NCBI GenBank assembly: GCA_905233475.1
Contig: CAJOEN010000015.1
Location: 1-60,315 of the forward strand
Reading direction: 5' to 3'
DNA length: 60,315 bases
Source: an uncultured Bacteroidales bacterium
Lineage (GTDB): Bacteria > Bacteroidota > Bacteroidia > Bacteroidales > P3
In this document: positions 27,058 through 38,352 of the stretch, one piece after another
Layout: each line of letters starts with the position of its first letter
How positions within the stretch are numbered: the first letter of the stretch is position 1
Notes under the pieces: generated by a model
The model's database searches: none
Seen by the model: the letters and a program-made list of their open reading frames with translations, nothing else
What the model was told of the DNA's origin: nothing
Position numbers and translations under genes: made by a program

Positions 27058-27504
27058 ATGAATTTAAGTAGTTTAACACCTGCAAAAGGTTCGGTAAAAC
27101 ACTCAAAGCGAGTAGGTAGAGGTCAGGGTTCGGGAAAAGGTGGCACATCCACACGTGGACATAAAGGTGCCAAATCCCGTTCGGGATACTCACGCAAAGT
27201 GGGATTCGAAGGCGGTCAAATGCCCCTGTACAGACGTGTTCCCAAATTCGGTTTCAAGAATATCAACAGAGTTGAGTACGTTGGAATAAATATTGACGTG
27301 CTGAACAACCTTCACGAAACTAAAAACATAGAGAATTTTGACATCGAAGTGCTGAAACAAAATGGCCTGCTTTCCAAAAATGACAAGGTTAAGATACTCG
27401 GACGCGGCGAAATTAACGCCAAAATCAACGTGACGGCACACGCTTTCTCCGAATCGGCCAAAAAAGCCATCGAGGAAAAAGGCGGAATAGTAACAGTAAT
27501 CTGA
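27058..27504 (+). CDS. rplO: 50S ribosomal protein L15
   Basis: The 148-residue late-assembly protein has a glycine-rich basic N-terminus (KRVGRGQGSGKGGTSTRGHK), GFEGGQMPLYRRVPKFGF and the C-terminal domain with the AHAFSESAKKAIEEKGG helix. secY starts 10 bp downstream, as in most bacteria. Confidence 0.98.
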   Translation: MNLSSLTPAKGSVKHSKRVGRGQGSGKGGTSTRGHKGAKSRSGYSRKVGFEGGQMPLYRRVPKFGFKNINRVEYVGINIDVLNNLHETKNIENFDIEVLKQNGLLSKNDKVKILGRGEINAKINVTAHAFSESAKKAIEEKGGIVTVI

Positions 27505-27514
27505 TAACATTTTT

Positions 27515-28870
27515 ATGAAGAAATTAATCACAACACTCAAGAACATTTGGTCAATAGAAGACCTGCGCAAACGAATACTGTACACTTTAGGGTTGGTATT
27601 GGTTTACAGAATAGGGTCCTATGTTGTGCTTCCTGGTGTTGACCCAAGCCAATTGACAGGTCTGCAAAATCAGACCCGCGACGGTATTTTGGGATTGTTG
27701 AACATGTTCTCGGGCGGAGCTTTCTCGCACGCTTCGATATTCGCACTCGGTATAATGCCATACATCACAGCCTCCATTGTGATACAGCTGTTTATGATGG
27801 TGATACCTTATTTCCAAAAAATGCAGCGCGAAGGTGAGAGCGGACGCAGAAAGATGAACCAGATAACGCGTGTATTGACGATAGCTATTACTGTTGTTCA
27901 AGCTCCTGCTTACATTACAAACATGATTTACCAACTCGGTGCCACTCCAACAGCCATTTATCCTTTCGACGGTTCGTCGCCGGGATTTTTCTTCTGGCTG
28001 TCGTGCATAGTGATACTTACTTCCGGTACATTGTTTGTGATGTGGCTTGGTGAGCGTATCACCGACAAAGGTGTGGGCAACGGTATATCACTGCTTATCA
28101 TGGTTGGTATCATAGCTCGTCTGCCTTTCGCATTGTTCGGAGAGTTCGCTTCGCGTATGGAAGACCAAGGCGGCGGATTAGTTATGTTCCTCATCGAACT
28201 CGTAGTTCTGCTCGTGGTTATCCTGCTCTGCATACTGCTTGTGCAGGGAACACGCAGAGTACCGGTGCAATATGCAAAACGCATTGTAGGTAACAAACAG
28301 TATGGCGGAGTACGCAATTACATTCCTTTGAAAGTAAATGCCGCAGGCGTTATGCCCATTATCTTCGCTCAGGCCATCATGTTCATACCTATCACAGTGA
28401 TGGGGTTCAACCACTCCGACTCGTCGATACTGGCGGCATTTTCCGATTTCAACGGATTTTGGTATAACCTTGTTTTCGCACTCCTTATCATAGCTTTCAC
28501 ATACTTCTATACCGCTATTTCTTTCAATCCCACCCAAATATCTGAGGATATGAAGAAAAACGGAGGTTTTATCCCGGGCGTGAAACCCGGCAAGAAAACT
28601 GCGGAGTATCTGGAAACGATATTGTCGAAAATAACCCTTCCGGGTTCCATATTTTTGGCAATTGTTGCCGTATTGCCGGCTGTGGTAAGTCTGATGGGCG
28701 TAAACTCACAGTTTGCACAGTTCTACGGCGGCACATCTCTGCTGATTATGGTGGGCGTTATACTCGACACCCTGCAGCAGATTGAAAGCCACCTGCTCAT
28801 GCGCCACTACGACGGTCTTACCAAAACCGGACGCATAAAGGGACGTAGTTCAATGTCAATATCCGCATAA
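27515..28870 (+). CDS. secY: Protein translocase subunit SecY
   Basis: The 451-residue channel subunit of the Sec translocon has ten predicted transmembrane helices. Landmarks are YRIGSYVVLPGVDPSQL in TM1, the FSGGAFSHASIFALGIMPYI plug and TM2a, QREGESGRRKMNQITR in a cytoplasmic loop, GERITDKGVGNGISLLIM, and the C5 loop KNGGFIPGVKPGKKTAEYL that binds SecA or ribosomes. It will export the many signal-peptide proteins in this window. It follows rplO by 10 bp. Confidence 0.98.
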   Translation: MKKLITTLKNIWSIEDLRKRILYTLGLVLVYRIGSYVVLPGVDPSQLTGLQNQTRDGILGLLNMFSGGAFSHASIFALGIMPYITASIVIQLFMMVIPYFQKMQREGESGRRKMNQITRVLTIAITVVQAPAYITNMIYQLGATPTAIYPFDGSSPGFFFWLSCIVILTSGTLFVMWLGERITDKGVGNGISLLIMVGIIARLPFALFGEFASRMEDQGGGLVMFLIELVVLLVVILLCILLVQGTRRVPVQYAKRIVGNKQYGGVRNYIPLKVNAAGVMPIIFAQAIMFIPITVMGFNHSDSSILAAFSDFNGFWYNLVFALLIIAFTYFYTAISFNPTQISEDMKKNGGFIPGVKPGKKTAEYLETILSKITLPGSIFLAIVAVLPAVVSLMGVNSQFAQFYGGTSLLIMVGVILDTLQQIESHLLMRHYDGLTKTGRIKGRSSMSISA

Positions 28871-28896
28871 ACAGAGCAAAAATCCAGAGGTATCAA

Positions 28897-29670
28897 ATGA
28901 TCAAGCTGAAGACAAAGGAGGAAATAGAGCTTATACGCGAAAGCGCTCTGCTGGTGGGCAAAACCCTGGCGGAAGTGGGGAAATACGTTAAGCCCGGTGT
29001 TACCACCGCTTTCCTTGATAAAATTGGCGAACAATTTATCAGGGACAACGGTGCAACGCCCGTGTTCAAAGGCTACAACGGCTTTCCCGCAGCTCTGTGT
29101 ATCTCCGTAAACGATGTAGTTGTTCATGGAATTCCTTCTGAAGATATGTTTATAAAAGACGGCGATATTGTATCCATCGACTGTGGAACAAACCTCAACG
29201 GTTATATAGGAGATTCGGCCTACACTTTCACTTGTGGTGAGGTGCGTCCCGAAGTGCTCCGTTTGCTAAAGGTAACCAAAGAGGCCTTGTACCTCGGCTT
29301 GGAGAAATGCGTCGAGGGCAACCGAGTTGGAGACATTGGCCATGCTATACAAACTCACTGTGAGAAAAACGGTTATACAGTGGTTCGTGAACTCTGCGGA
29401 CACGGTGTGGGGATAAAACTGCACGAAGACCCGAGCGTGTCCAATTTCGGAGTGAAAGGCACCGGTCCGCTTCTCAAAGAAGGCATGGTTATTGCAGTGG
29501 AGCCAATGATAAACCTCGGTTCAAAAAATGTGAAATTTTCGCAGGAAGACGGATGGACATGCAGGACAAAGGACGGCAAGCCATCGGCACATTTCGAGCA
29601 CGATGTAGCCATAGGCAAGCACGCTCCCGACATCTTGTCGAGCTTCGATCCTATTGAAAATATTAAATAA
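28897..29670 (+). CDS. map: Type I methionine aminopeptidase
   Basis: The 257-residue metalloenzyme removes the initiator Met from new proteins. The five metal ligands are visible: Asp in [19 protein letters not shown] (two), His in [13 protein letters not shown], Glu in [11 protein letters not shown] and Glu in HFEHDVAIG. His in [19 protein letters not shown] is the substrate His. It has no N-terminal zinc finger. Its place between secY and infA is conserved in this phylum. Confidence 0.97.
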   Translation: MIKLKTKEEIELIRESALLVGKTLAEVGKYVKPGVTTAFLDKIGEQFIRDNGATPVFKGYNGFPAALCISVNDVVVHGIPSEDMFIKDGDIVSIDCGTNLNGYIGDSAYTFTCGEVRPEVLRLLKVTKEALYLGLEKCVEGNRVGDIGHAIQTHCEKNGYTVVRELCGHGVGIKLHEDPSVSNFGVKGTGPLLKEGMVIAVEPMINLGSKNVKFSQEDGWTCRTKDGKPSAHFEHDVAIGKHAPDILSSFDPIENIK

Positions 29671-29681
29671 AAGACACAATA

Positions 29682-29900
29682 ATGGCAAAACAACCACCGA
29701 TACAAGTAGATGGAACAGTAATCGAGGCTTTGGGTAATGCGATGTTCCGTGTTGAGCTGGAAAACGGGCATGTTATAATAGCCAACATCTCCGGCAAAAT
29801 GCGTATGCACTACATCAAAATACTGCCCGGCGACAAGGTGCAACTAGAAATGTCGCCTTACGACCTGACAAAGGGAAGAATAACATACCGTCATAAATAA
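29682..29900 (+). CDS. infA: Translation initiation factor IF-1
   Basis: The 72-residue OB-fold protein binds the 30S A site during initiation. It reads [40 protein letters not shown] and [14 protein letters not shown]. It lies 11 bp after map and 37 bp before rpmJ. Confidence 0.97.
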   Translation: MAKQPPIQVDGTVIEALGNAMFRVELENGHVIIANISGKMRMHYIKILPGDKVQLEMSPYDLTKGRITYRHK

Positions 29901-29937
29901 AAAAAACAGAAAACAAACAGATAAAAAAGAATAAAAA

Positions 29938-30054
29938 ATGAAAGTAAGAGCATCTGTAAAGAAAAGATCCCCCGAATGCAAAGTCGTTCGCAGAAAAGGG
30001 GTTGTTTATGTAATCAACAAAAAAAATCCTAAGTACAAGCAAAGACAAGGATAA
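29938..30054 (+). CDS. rpmJ: 50S ribosomal protein L36 (zinc-free form)
   Basis: The 38-residue protein begins [19 protein letters not shown] and ends [12 protein letters not shown]. Only one Cys is left, and the zinc His is replaced by Tyr in PKYKQR, so the zinc ribbon is absent. This C-minus form is the usual L36 of Bacteroidetes. It lies between infA and rpsM. Confidence 0.96.
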   Translation: MKVRASVKKRSPECKVVRRKGVVYVINKKNPKYKQRQG

Positions 30055-30087
30055 AATAAATTAAAATTTAGAATAGATAAATAGTTT

Positions 30088-30468
30088 ATGGCAAGAATTG
30101 CAGGTATTGATTTACCCAAAAACAAAAGAGGAGAAATAGGTTTGACCTATATTTTCGGCATTGGAAGAAGCACTGCTACAAAAATACTTAATGAAGCAGG
30201 CATCGATGTGAACAAGAAAGTGCAAGACTGGACCGACGACGAACAGAACGTTATCCGAAATATCATCGGCGAGCATTACAAAGTCGAAGGCGAATTGCGT
30301 TCCGAAGTACAGATGAACATCAAACGACTGATGGACATCGGCTGCTACAGAGGTATACGCCACCGTCTGGGCCTGCCGTTGCGCGGACAAAGCACAAAAA
30401 ACAATGCCCGTACTCGTAAGGGTAAAAAGAAAACAATCGCTAACAAGAAAAAAGCACCTAAAGGCTAA
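30088..30468 (+). CDS. rpsM: 30S ribosomal protein S13
   Basis: The 126-residue head protein contacts P-site tRNA and bridges to the 50S. It begins [18 protein letters not shown], contains [14 protein letters not shown] and [20 protein letters not shown], and ends with a Lys-rich tail. It starts the alpha section; a 93-bp gap precedes rpsK. Confidence 0.98.
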   Translation: MARIAGIDLPKNKRGEIGLTYIFGIGRSTATKILNEAGIDVNKKVQDWTDDEQNVIRNIIGEHYKVEGELRSEVQMNIKRLMDIGCYRGIRHRLGLPLRGQSTKNNARTRKGKKKTIANKKKAPKG

Positions 30469-30561
30469 TTGAAAAGGTGCGGCCTGCGGCGGATCAGAGT
30501 AAAAATGACTTAGGAGCCGGAGGGAAAAACAAAGGTTTAATACAAAAAAGAGAAAAAAGAA

Positions 30562-30951
30562 ATGGCAAAAACTTCAAAACCAACAAAAAAGAGAGTTGTA
30601 AAAGTTGAACCAGTGGGAAGAGCATGTATATTTGCCTCTTTCAACAACGTAATTATTTCGTTGACAAACAATGCCGGTCAAGTGATTTCTTGGTCATCTG
30701 CAGGTAAAATGGGCTTCAGAGGATCGAAGAAAAACACTCCGTATGCCGCTCAAATGGCTGCGGAAGATTGCGGTAAGGTAGCCTACGATTTGGGCTTGCG
30801 CAAAGTGAAAGCTTATGTAAAAGGTCCGGGTTCGGGAAGGGAATCCGCAATCAGAACAATTGACGCTTGTGGCATAGAGGTAACGGAGATTATAGACATA
30901 ACCCCGCTTCCCCACAACGGTTGCCGTCCCCCCAAACGCCGTCGCGTATAA
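30562..30951 (+). CDS. rpsK: 30S ribosomal protein S11
   Basis: The 129-residue platform protein has a basic N-terminus ([18 protein letters not shown]), then [38 protein letters not shown] and the end [13 protein letters not shown]. It lies 52 bp before rpsD. Confidence 0.98.
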   Translation: MAKTSKPTKKRVVKVEPVGRACIFASFNNVIISLTNNAGQVISWSSAGKMGFRGSKKNTPYAAQMAAEDCGKVAYDLGLRKVKAYVKGPGSGRESAIRTIDACGIEVTEIIDITPLPHNGCRPPKRRRV

Positions 30952-31003
30952 GAGAAGGGACAGAGAGAAAAAATAGAGTATAAATTTATATTTTATAGGA
31001 AAA

Positions 31004-31609
31004 ATGGCAAGATACACTGGACCAAAAAGTAAAATAGCAAGAAAATTCGGAGAGCCGATATTCGGCGCTGACAAGTCTTTTGAAAAGAAAAAATATCCTC
31101 CGGGAATGCACGGCCAAAGCCGTCGTCGCGGCAAAGTGTCGGAATACGGCACCCAGCTGAAGGAGAAACAGAAAGCCAAATATACCTACGGTATTTTGGA
31201 GAAACAGTTCCGCAACCTTTTCAACAAGGCTGCACGTCGTGGCGGTATTACCGGTGAAGTGCTGCTGCAGCTCATCGAAGCTCGCCTCGACAACGTGGTT
31301 TATCGTTTGGGAATAGCAAGAACACGCGCTCAGGCACGTCAGTTGGTTTCGCACGCACATATTGCCGTAAACGGAAAAGTGGTTAATATACCTTCATATT
31401 CGCTGAAAGAAGGCGATGTCGTTTCGGTACGCGAACGCTCCAAATCCTTGGAGATAATAACAGACTCCCTTGCAGGCAACGCAAACCGTTACAATTGGTT
31501 GGAATGGGACGCTGACACAATGTCGGGCAAATTCCTGAACTACCCGCAGCGTGCCGACATACCGGAGACTATAAAAGAGCAACTGATAGTTGAGTTGTAC
31601 TCCAAATAG
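31004..31609 (+). CDS. rpsD: 30S ribosomal protein S4
   Basis: The 201-residue primary 16S binder starts [20 protein letters not shown] without the four-Cys zinc site found in some bacteria. The S4 RNA-binding domain is [20 protein letters not shown] followed by [18 protein letters not shown]. In E. coli it represses the alpha operon; a 64-bp gap to rpoA follows. Confidence 0.98.
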   Translation: MARYTGPKSKIARKFGEPIFGADKSFEKKKYPPGMHGQSRRRGKVSEYGTQLKEKQKAKYTYGILEKQFRNLFNKAARRGGITGEVLLQLIEARLDNVVYRLGIARTRAQARQLVSHAHIAVNGKVVNIPSYSLKEGDVVSVRERSKSLEIITDSLAGNANRYNWLEWDADTMSGKFLNYPQRADIPETIKEQLIVELYSK

Positions 31610-31673
31610 TAACGGCATAGTCTGAATCTCAAGTGAAACCAAGTTATTAAAGAAGTAACGCGAAAGGAAAAAA

Positions 31674-32666
31674 ATGGCAATATTAGCATTTCAGAAACCT
31701 GACAAGGTTATTATGTTAGAATCGGATGATTTTCATGGAGTTTTTGAATTTCGTCCGTTGGAACCCGGCTACGGCATCACTATAGGCAACGCATTGCGCC
31801 GTATCCTGATCAACTCTTTGGAGGGATTTGCAATAACATCCGTCCGTATCGAAGGTGTTAGACACGAGTTCGATACCATAGCAGGAGTTGTTGAGGATAT
31901 GACCGATATAATCTTGAAACTGAAACAAATACGTTTCAAACGCCAAATAGAGGATGCCGAAAACGAAAAGATTGCTTTCACAATTACAGGCAAAACCGTT
32001 TTCAAAGCAGGCGATCTTAACGAGTTCCTCAACGGATTCCAAGTGCTTAATCCCGATTTGGAAATCTGCCACATGGAAAATAGCGTAACCCTTAATATAG
32101 AGCTTCTTATCGAGAAGGGTAGGGGCTACGTTCCTTCGGAAGAAAACAAGAAAAGCACCGATCCTATTGGCGTAATAGCCATAGATTCTATACATACTCC
32201 GATAAAAAATGTTCAATACTCGTGGGATAACTACCGTGTTGAACAGAAAACGGATTATGAAAAGTTGGTTATTGATATCCAGACAGACGGCTCGATACAC
32301 CCAAAGGAAGCTCTCAAGGAAGCAGCAAAAATACTAATTCAGCACTTTATGTTGTTTTCCGACGAACGTATATCGCTGGAGGTTGAACCTCGCCAGACAA
32401 ACGAGGATTTCGATGAGAATACCTTGCATATCCGTCAGTTGCTTAAGACAAAGCTCGTGGATATGGACCTCTCCGTAAGGGCATTGAACTGCCTTAAAGC
32501 CGCCGAGGTGGAAACTTTGGGCGAACTTGTAGCTTTCAATAGAGCCGACCTTTTGAAATTCAGAAACTTCGGTAAAAAGTCACTTAACGAACTTGAACAG
32601 TTGGTGGCTTCAAAGAACTTGGATTTCGGAATGAATATATCAAAGTATAAATTAGATAAAGAATAA
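31674..32666 (+). CDS. rpoA: RNA polymerase alpha subunit
   Basis: The 330-residue alpha subunit has the N-terminal assembly domain, with [20 protein letters not shown] and [18 protein letters not shown], and the C-terminal DNA and activator-binding domain, with [20 protein letters not shown] and [14 protein letters not shown]. It starts 64 bp after rpsD and rplQ follows within 4 bp. Confidence 0.98.
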   Translation: MAILAFQKPDKVIMLESDDFHGVFEFRPLEPGYGITIGNALRRILINSLEGFAITSVRIEGVRHEFDTIAGVVEDMTDIILKLKQIRFKRQIEDAENEKIAFTITGKTVFKAGDLNEFLNGFQVLNPDLEICHMENSVTLNIELLIEKGRGYVPSEENKKSTDPIGVIAIDSIHTPIKNVQYSWDNYRVEQKTDYEKLVIDIQTDGSIHPKEALKEAAKILIQHFMLFSDERISLEVEPRQTNEDFDENTLHIRQLLKTKLVDMDLSVRALNCLKAAEVETLGELVAFNRADLLKFRNFGKKSLNELEQLVASKNLDFGMNISKYKLDKE

Positions 32667-32670
32667 AACG

Positions 32671-33174
32671 ATGAGACACGGTTGTAAACAAAATAAATTG
32701 TCAAGAACTCATGCACACAGGGCAGCCATGCTTTCGAACATGGCCGCATCTCTGATAAAGCATAAAAGAGTTGAAACCACTTTGGCCAAAGCCAAGGTGC
32801 TGAGAGGTTATGTTGAGCCACTGATAAACCGTTCCAAAGATGACTCAACTCATTCTCGCCGTATGGTGTTTAGCTATTTGCAAGACAAAGAGGCCGTTAC
32901 GGAACTGTTCAGAGAAATTTCGCAGAAAGTGGCAAACCGTCCCGGCGGTTACACCCGCATTCTGAAAACTGGTATCCGCAAAGGCGATAATTCCGAAATG
33001 GCAATAATAGAACTCGTTGATTACAACGAAAATATGCTTAAGGAAAACAAACCTGCAAAAGCCAAAACAACACGCCGTAGCAGAGCCAAGAAAGCTACTG
33101 CCGAAACCGAACCCGAAGCAAATGCAGAGGAAAAGGTTGAAGAAAAACCGGCTGAAGAACCCAAAGCTGAATAA
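32671..33174 (+). CDS. rplQ: 50S ribosomal protein L17
   Basis: The 167-residue L17 ends the superoperon. The core reads [35 protein letters not shown] and [20 protein letters not shown]. After residue 125 there is a long charged tail with a basic part ([14 protein letters not shown]) and an acidic part ([15 protein letters not shown]), typical for Bacteroidetes. The terminator at 33194-33227 follows. Confidence 0.97.
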   Translation: MRHGCKQNKLSRTHAHRAAMLSNMAASLIKHKRVETTLAKAKVLRGYVEPLINRSKDDSTHSRRMVFSYLQDKEAVTELFREISQKVANRPGGYTRILKTGIRKGDNSEMAIIELVDYNENMLKENKPAKAKTTRRSRAKKATAETEPEANAEEKVEEKPAEEPKAE

Positions 33175-33193
33175 TTCATATTTGGATAATCTG

Positions 33194-33227
33194 AAAAAAG
33201 GCATCCTTTTGGGATGTCTTTTTTTTG
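33194..33227 (+). terminator. Terminator of the ribosomal superoperon
   Basis: GGCATCC and GGATGTC form a 7-bp stem with one G-U pair around a short T-rich loop. It is preceded by six A and followed by eight T. Confidence 0.85.
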
Positions 33228-33277
33228 TCTTATTCCATACATACGGAGCCGAGTTATTTATTTTTCTGGTTATTTTA

Positions 33278-33309
33278 CTTGTAAAATTGTGAAAAAAAAT
33301 GTATCTTTG
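33278..33309 (+). promoter_or_regulatory. Promoter of eno
   Basis: CTTG at 33278-33281 (near TTTG), a 20-nt spacer and TATCTTTG at 33302-33309. The start would be near 33316, leaving a leader of about 100 nt before eno. Confidence 0.65.
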
Positions 33310-33362
33310 CAGTTTGGCTTGATAAAAGGCGGAAATGGTTTTTTATTGCCATAATTGGTTGA

Positions 33363-34721
<1,359 letters not shown>

Positions 34722-34737
34722 GTGGTTTAGGGTAATG

Positions 34738-35244
34738 CTATTGGAAATACTTTTCGATTTTCTTTCGGGCGTATTCTGAGACGGAAAGACTGATATCGGT
34801 TTCTGTGAAGAGTTTCCTTTCGGAAATATATAGTTCTTTCTTGTGTTGGTCCGAAAATAAAATTAGTGTCGGGAAGTGTTTTATTTTGTGCTTTTGGAAA
34901 TATTGTTTGCGAGTGGTTGGATTGAGGTCGAAAACTGCGGTCGGTCTTTCCTCGTCGGAGTAATAGTCGCGAAGAGCGGAACAAAGCGAGCGGCGGGCTC
35001 CAATGTGGGGCACACCTCGCATAAGGATTACGATTTCCACTTCCGGCCTGGAGTTGTGAAAATCTATGCAATATGCCGCAAGTGTGTGCATGCACCCGTG
35101 GCAGATGTAGGTATCAAAGCAGATGGCCATTGTTTTGGGCGATGATTGGTATGCGTTGCCGCGTATGTCGTACAGATGTCTTTCCGTTTGTGCTTGGCAC
35201 AATGCAGAGGAAAGTATCAGAAAATATAATAGCAGTTTTTTCAT
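34738..35244 (-). CDS. Exported thioredoxin-like protein
   Basis: The product has 168 residues from the ATG at 35244, which begins a signal peptide (KKLLLYFLILSSALCQAQ). An earlier ATG at 35259 would overlap the previous gene. A CxxC motif (YICHGCMHTL) and a later KHFPTLILF strand with the expected cis-Pro position suggest a thioredoxin fold acting outside the cytoplasm as a thiol oxidoreductase or redox sensor. Sequence between them (VEIVILMRGVPH, YYSDEERPTAVFDL) fits AhpC/TlpA-like proteins only loosely. It is the last gene of a four-gene operon of exported proteins. Confidence 0.65.
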   Translation of the reverse strand: MKKLLLYFLILSSALCQAQTERHLYDIRGNAYQSSPKTMAICFDTYICHGCMHTLAAYCIDFHNSRPEVEIVILMRGVPHIGARRSLCSALRDYYSDEERPTAVFDLNPTTRKQYFQKHKIKHFPTLILFSDQHKKELYISERKLFTETDISLSVSEYARKKIEKYFQ

Positions 35245-35248
35245 ATTG

Positions 35249-36499
35249 TTAATTGGCAAAAGTGTGTGTGAATATTGTTATTTTCAGGAATGGCTCGTTA
35301 TTCTGCCAGCTGTCCCATTCTTTCTGATAATACTCCTGTGCGGGCATTCCGATAGGATATTCTGCCACTCGTCCGTTTCTTGACAATATCACAATTTTGT
35401 TGTTGTTTACAAAATGCACTTCGGGGTTGGACATAAAGTTGATGGCGAAGGAATTCCGCTGTATAGTGTCCGACTTTATGGCAGAGTCGTCTATCTCTGT
35501 TTCTTTTAATTGCCATTTGCCGTTGTTTTTTTGCCAAATATCCAAAAACGCATAGTGAAATTTTTCTTTGTTGTAGGGTCTTATACGTGCAGTGAGTATG
35601 TGGGTGGTGTCCATTATATATGCCCATTGTAGTTTGTCTATTTTGTCAAATTCTTTTTCAACGATGGCTATGATGTCGGCAGCGTCGTGTTTGTTCCTTT
35701 TGTGCGCTTTTTTCAAGGTTTTTTCGCTGAGTGTTTTCCAATCTTTTACGGGCTGCGAAATGCTGTCTTGGAGTTGCAGTTTGTTGTCGTATATAAGGAA
35801 TGAGTACTCCGCGCGATTTGTCCATAAAATGATATTGTCTTTTACGTCGAAATTCTTTTTTGGACTGAAATAGGTGAGTAGTAAATTATTGTGGTGCGGG
35901 TTTATTGTTTTTTCTATGGATAATGTGTTGGTATTGAAAAAGGATATGTAGGTTTGTGGAGTGTGTGAGTAGTAGTAGTTGGAAAGTACAAGAATGCTGT
36001 CGTTCATAAACTGTATGTGCTGTGGATAAGCATCTGTTTTGAATTCTTTTTTGAGGGTGTAAGTGTTGTTCTGTTTAGTAAATATGCTTATGTTATTGGC
36101 GTATTTCAGCACTAATTTTTTGCTGTTGAATGCTATGTTGGATATTTTTGTGTTTTGGTTATTTTTTATAGTTTTGCGTAGGTTTTTTATGTATATGTAA
36201 ATAGTATCAACGCCGAAAGTTTCGGCGTTGATACTATACAATTTTAGTGTGTCGGATTTGGTGTTGGTGGTGAAAGTGGTGAACATCACAGTGTTTCCCC
36301 ACTGGTTGCTAACAAGTCCGCGCAGGTCGGTTTCGGTGGGGAAATAAATGATGGTGTCCACCGAAATATAATTACTTATGCTATTTTGGGGCTCGGGGAG
36401 GTGGTTTACTTTTTTAATGGAGACACTCTCGGACACATCTTGTGCTGTTGCAGTGGCAGCCATTAAAATTCCGAGCAATAGTAGGATTGTATGTTTCAT
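35249..36499 (-). CDS. Exported protein of unknown function, paralogue A
   Basis: The 416-residue protein has a signal peptide (KHTILLLLGILMAATATAQ). Many evenly spaced short strands with Trp/Tyr/Asp turns (WGNTVMFTTF, NRAEYSFLIYDNKLQLQDS, PEVHFVNNNKIVILSRNG) suggest a beta-propeller, but no named family is recognised. It is clearly related to the next gene upstream: both share a WG-D/N start, RKT-K, the EYSFL-D-LQ-DS block and a YPIGM-x-YY end. The coding strand contains a perfect 37-nt palindrome (36201-36237) that the paralogue lacks. It is 18 bp from its paralogue. Confidence 0.7.
   Translation of the reverse strand: MKHTILLLLGILMAATATAQDVSESVSIKKVNHLPEPQNSISNYISVDTIIYFPTETDLRGLVSNQWGNTVMFTTFTTNTKSDTLKLYSINAETFGVDTIYIYIKNLRKTIKNNQNTKISNIAFNSKKLVLKYANNISIFTKQNNTYTLKKEFKTDAYPQHIQFMNDSILVLSNYYYSHTPQTYISFFNTNTLSIEKTINPHHNNLLLTYFSPKKNFDVKDNIILWTNRAEYSFLIYDNKLQLQDSISQPVKDWKTLSEKTLKKAHKRNKHDAADIIAIVEKEFDKIDKLQWAYIMDTTHILTARIRPYNKEKFHYAFLDIWQKNNGKWQLKETEIDDSAIKSDTIQRNSFAINFMSNPEVHFVNNNKIVILSRNGRVAEYPIGMPAQEYYQKEWDSWQNNEPFLKITIFTHTFAN
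36201..36237. repeat. Perfect 37-nt palindrome inside a gene
   Basis: The left arm ATAGTATCAACGCCGAAA is followed by one G and an exact reverse complement, giving 18-bp arms with a 1-nt centre. It lies inside the coding region of paralogue A. The single-base loop makes a simple mRNA hairpin awkward; a cruciform, a protein site or gene conversion are alternatives. Confidence 0.75.
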
Positions 36500-36517
36500 T
36501 TTATATTGAAATGTGTG

Positions 36518-37771
36518 TCAGAAATCATGTTTGAAAATTCTTATCTCAATAATTTCTTCATTATCCGATAGATATTCGTTGACTTTGGAATAATAGTCTT
36601 TGCTGCTCATTCCAATCGGGTAAATTGGTGCCCCGCCCTGTGATATGCTTATGATTTTGTCGTTAAAAACAAATATTTCGGGATTTGAAAGCATTTCGAG
36701 ATAAAAAGAGTTGCGGGTTATTATGCTGTCGGAGCGTTTGAAACCAAGGTCGTCAGCAATATTTTGCTTTACTCGTTCCCAGCCAGAGTCGGTTTTTCCC
36801 CAAATATCAATTATTGGGCGCCAAATGTCGTTTTCAGGGTCTTTTGGAGTGTATGATAACAATAATTTGTTTTCATTAATGATATAAACTCTGTTAAGCT
36901 GATGTATTTTGGTGTAATAGTTTATCAGGTAGTTGTTTATTTCTGCTGCATGGTATCCTTTGCCCCATTTTTTCTGTATGGTTTTGAAAGCTTTGTTAGG
37001 TAGTTTGGCCCAGCCTTCTATTTCTTGACATGTGCTGTCCAACTGTTGCAGATTTTTGTCGAAGGTAAGGAAAGAGTATTCAAGCCGGTTGGCGTAGAGT
37101 AAAAGATTGTCTTTTATGTCGTATTGTTTTGATACGATTCCGGAGATTATTTTGTGGTTGTGGTAAGGGTAAATGGAGTTTGTGATTTTGCCTGTGTTTA
37201 TGTCCACAGCGTGGAAAGACACCCCCGTTTGGTAATTTATTTCAGATAACAATACAGTTGTAGTGTCGATGAAATCAATTTTGCTGGCATCGGTTTTTAT
37301 ATGTATTTTTTTGTGGTAATAATAAGTGTTTTCTCCATTATTCTTTTTGAAAATGAGAATGTTTTCCCCTCTGTCGTATCCAAGACCCTGCATAAGGGCA
37401 ATTGTGTTTCCGTTGTAGGCCAAACATTCTTGAAAACTACAGTTCATCAACTTTTTCATTGTTTTTCTGATGTCGGGGATGTGGATTTTCACAGTCTCCA
37501 AACCGTAGTTGTTGGTGTTTATTATATGGAATGCGATGGTGTCGGAACTGGAGTTGCAGTGGAAATTTGTTAGGATTACTTCGTCGCCCCAGCTCGAGCA
37601 TGCCATTGAACGTGTGTTTTTCTCGTTTTGGAGAAAAATTATTGTGTCGAGTGTTATAAACTGGTTTATGTGATGGTTTTGGCATATTGCCGGTGTCGAG
37701 GGCGAAAAAAAGCCCAGTATTGCCATTAAGAATGGCAATACTGGAATAATGTTTTTTTGTGCGATTTTCAT
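36518..37771 (-). CDS. Exported protein of unknown function, paralogue B
   Basis: The 417-residue protein has a signal peptide (IIPVLPFLMAILGFFSPSTPAICQ). It is homologous along its length to the downstream gene, sharing blocks such as WGDEVILTNF, GLETVKIHIPDIRKTMKKL, NRLEYSFLTFDKNLQQLDS and YPIGMSSKDYYSK. Like its paralogue it looks beta-rich, perhaps a propeller. It probably arose by tandem duplication. It lies 14 bp after the 188-residue gene and belongs to the same operon. No catalytic motif is seen. Confidence 0.7.
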   Translation of the reverse strand: MKIAQKNIIPVLPFLMAILGFFSPSTPAICQNHHINQFITLDTIIFLQNEKNTRSMACSSWGDEVILTNFHCNSSSDTIAFHIINTNNYGLETVKIHIPDIRKTMKKLMNCSFQECLAYNGNTIALMQGLGYDRGENILIFKKNNGENTYYYHKKIHIKTDASKIDFIDTTTVLLSEINYQTGVSFHAVDINTGKITNSIYPYHNHKIISGIVSKQYDIKDNLLLYANRLEYSFLTFDKNLQQLDSTCQEIEGWAKLPNKAFKTIQKKWGKGYHAAEINNYLINYYTKIHQLNRVYIINENKLLLSYTPKDPENDIWRPIIDIWGKTDSGWERVKQNIADDLGFKRSDSIITRNSFYLEMLSNPEIFVFNDKIISISQGGAPIYPIGMSSKDYYSKVNEYLSDNEEIIEIRIFKHDF

Positions 37772-37785
37772 GTTGTAAAAGAATA

Positions 37786-38352
37786 TTAGTGTGATAGTGC
37801 TGAATTGCTTGTGGCACTGGTGGATGTGGATGTGTATGGCATATGTTTTGTTATATCCGTTATTGTGGATACGATTATTCCGCCATATTCAGAATTGTCA
37901 CAGTTGTTCCATTCGATGGTAATTTGGTAAGTTTTAGTGATTCCTCCAGTCTTTTGGCTGATTTTTTTTACCATTGTTCCATTGGATTTGCCGTTGTGTA
38001 TCTGTTCCTCGATCGTAGTTAGCATCTGGTCTTCCGCATCGTCTAATAATGTTGCGGTGTTTTGGCTAAGATTTGAACTGTGTTCGGTAGGCCCTCTGCG
38101 ACATTTCTCCCAGCCACCGTCTTTGCATACTACTTTATACTGATCCAGATAGCAGTTGCATACATTGAGCAGTGTTCTTTCAAACGTGGTTTTGACTTTA
38201 CTATACCTCACTCCCATAAAGAGCCTGTACGCCCCGTTTTCTTTTTCATAAAGAGTGATACGAATCACTTCTTTGTCATCTTTTGCATTTGTTTTTGCTG
38301 AATATCCTATGAAAATCGAGAATATTAAAAATGTTGCTATTATTTTTTTCAT
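37786..38352 (-). CDS. Exported protein of unknown function
   Basis: The 188-residue protein has a signal peptide (KKIIATFLIFSIFIGYSAKTNA). The mature part holds paired cysteines (LLNVCNCYLDQYKVVCKDG, WEKCRRG) that could form disulfides, and a strand-rich C-terminal half (KTYQITIEWNNCDNSEYGG). It ends in a Ser/Thr-rich tail (YTSTSTSATSNS). No family is recognised. It is the first gene of the four-gene operon; a long leader with a G11 tract lies upstream. Confidence 0.65.
   Translation of the reverse strand: MKKIIATFLIFSIFIGYSAKTNAKDDKEVIRITLYEKENGAYRLFMGVRYSKVKTTFERTLLNVCNCYLDQYKVVCKDGGWEKCRRGPTEHSSNLSQNTATLLDDAEDQMLTTIEEQIHNGKSNGTMVKKISQKTGGITKTYQITIEWNNCDNSEYGGIIVSTITDITKHMPYTSTSTSATSNSALSH

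Noticed and set aside
29938..30054. Zinc-free L36 as an anomaly
   Set aside because: Loss of the zinc ligands is the standard L36 type in Bacteroidetes.
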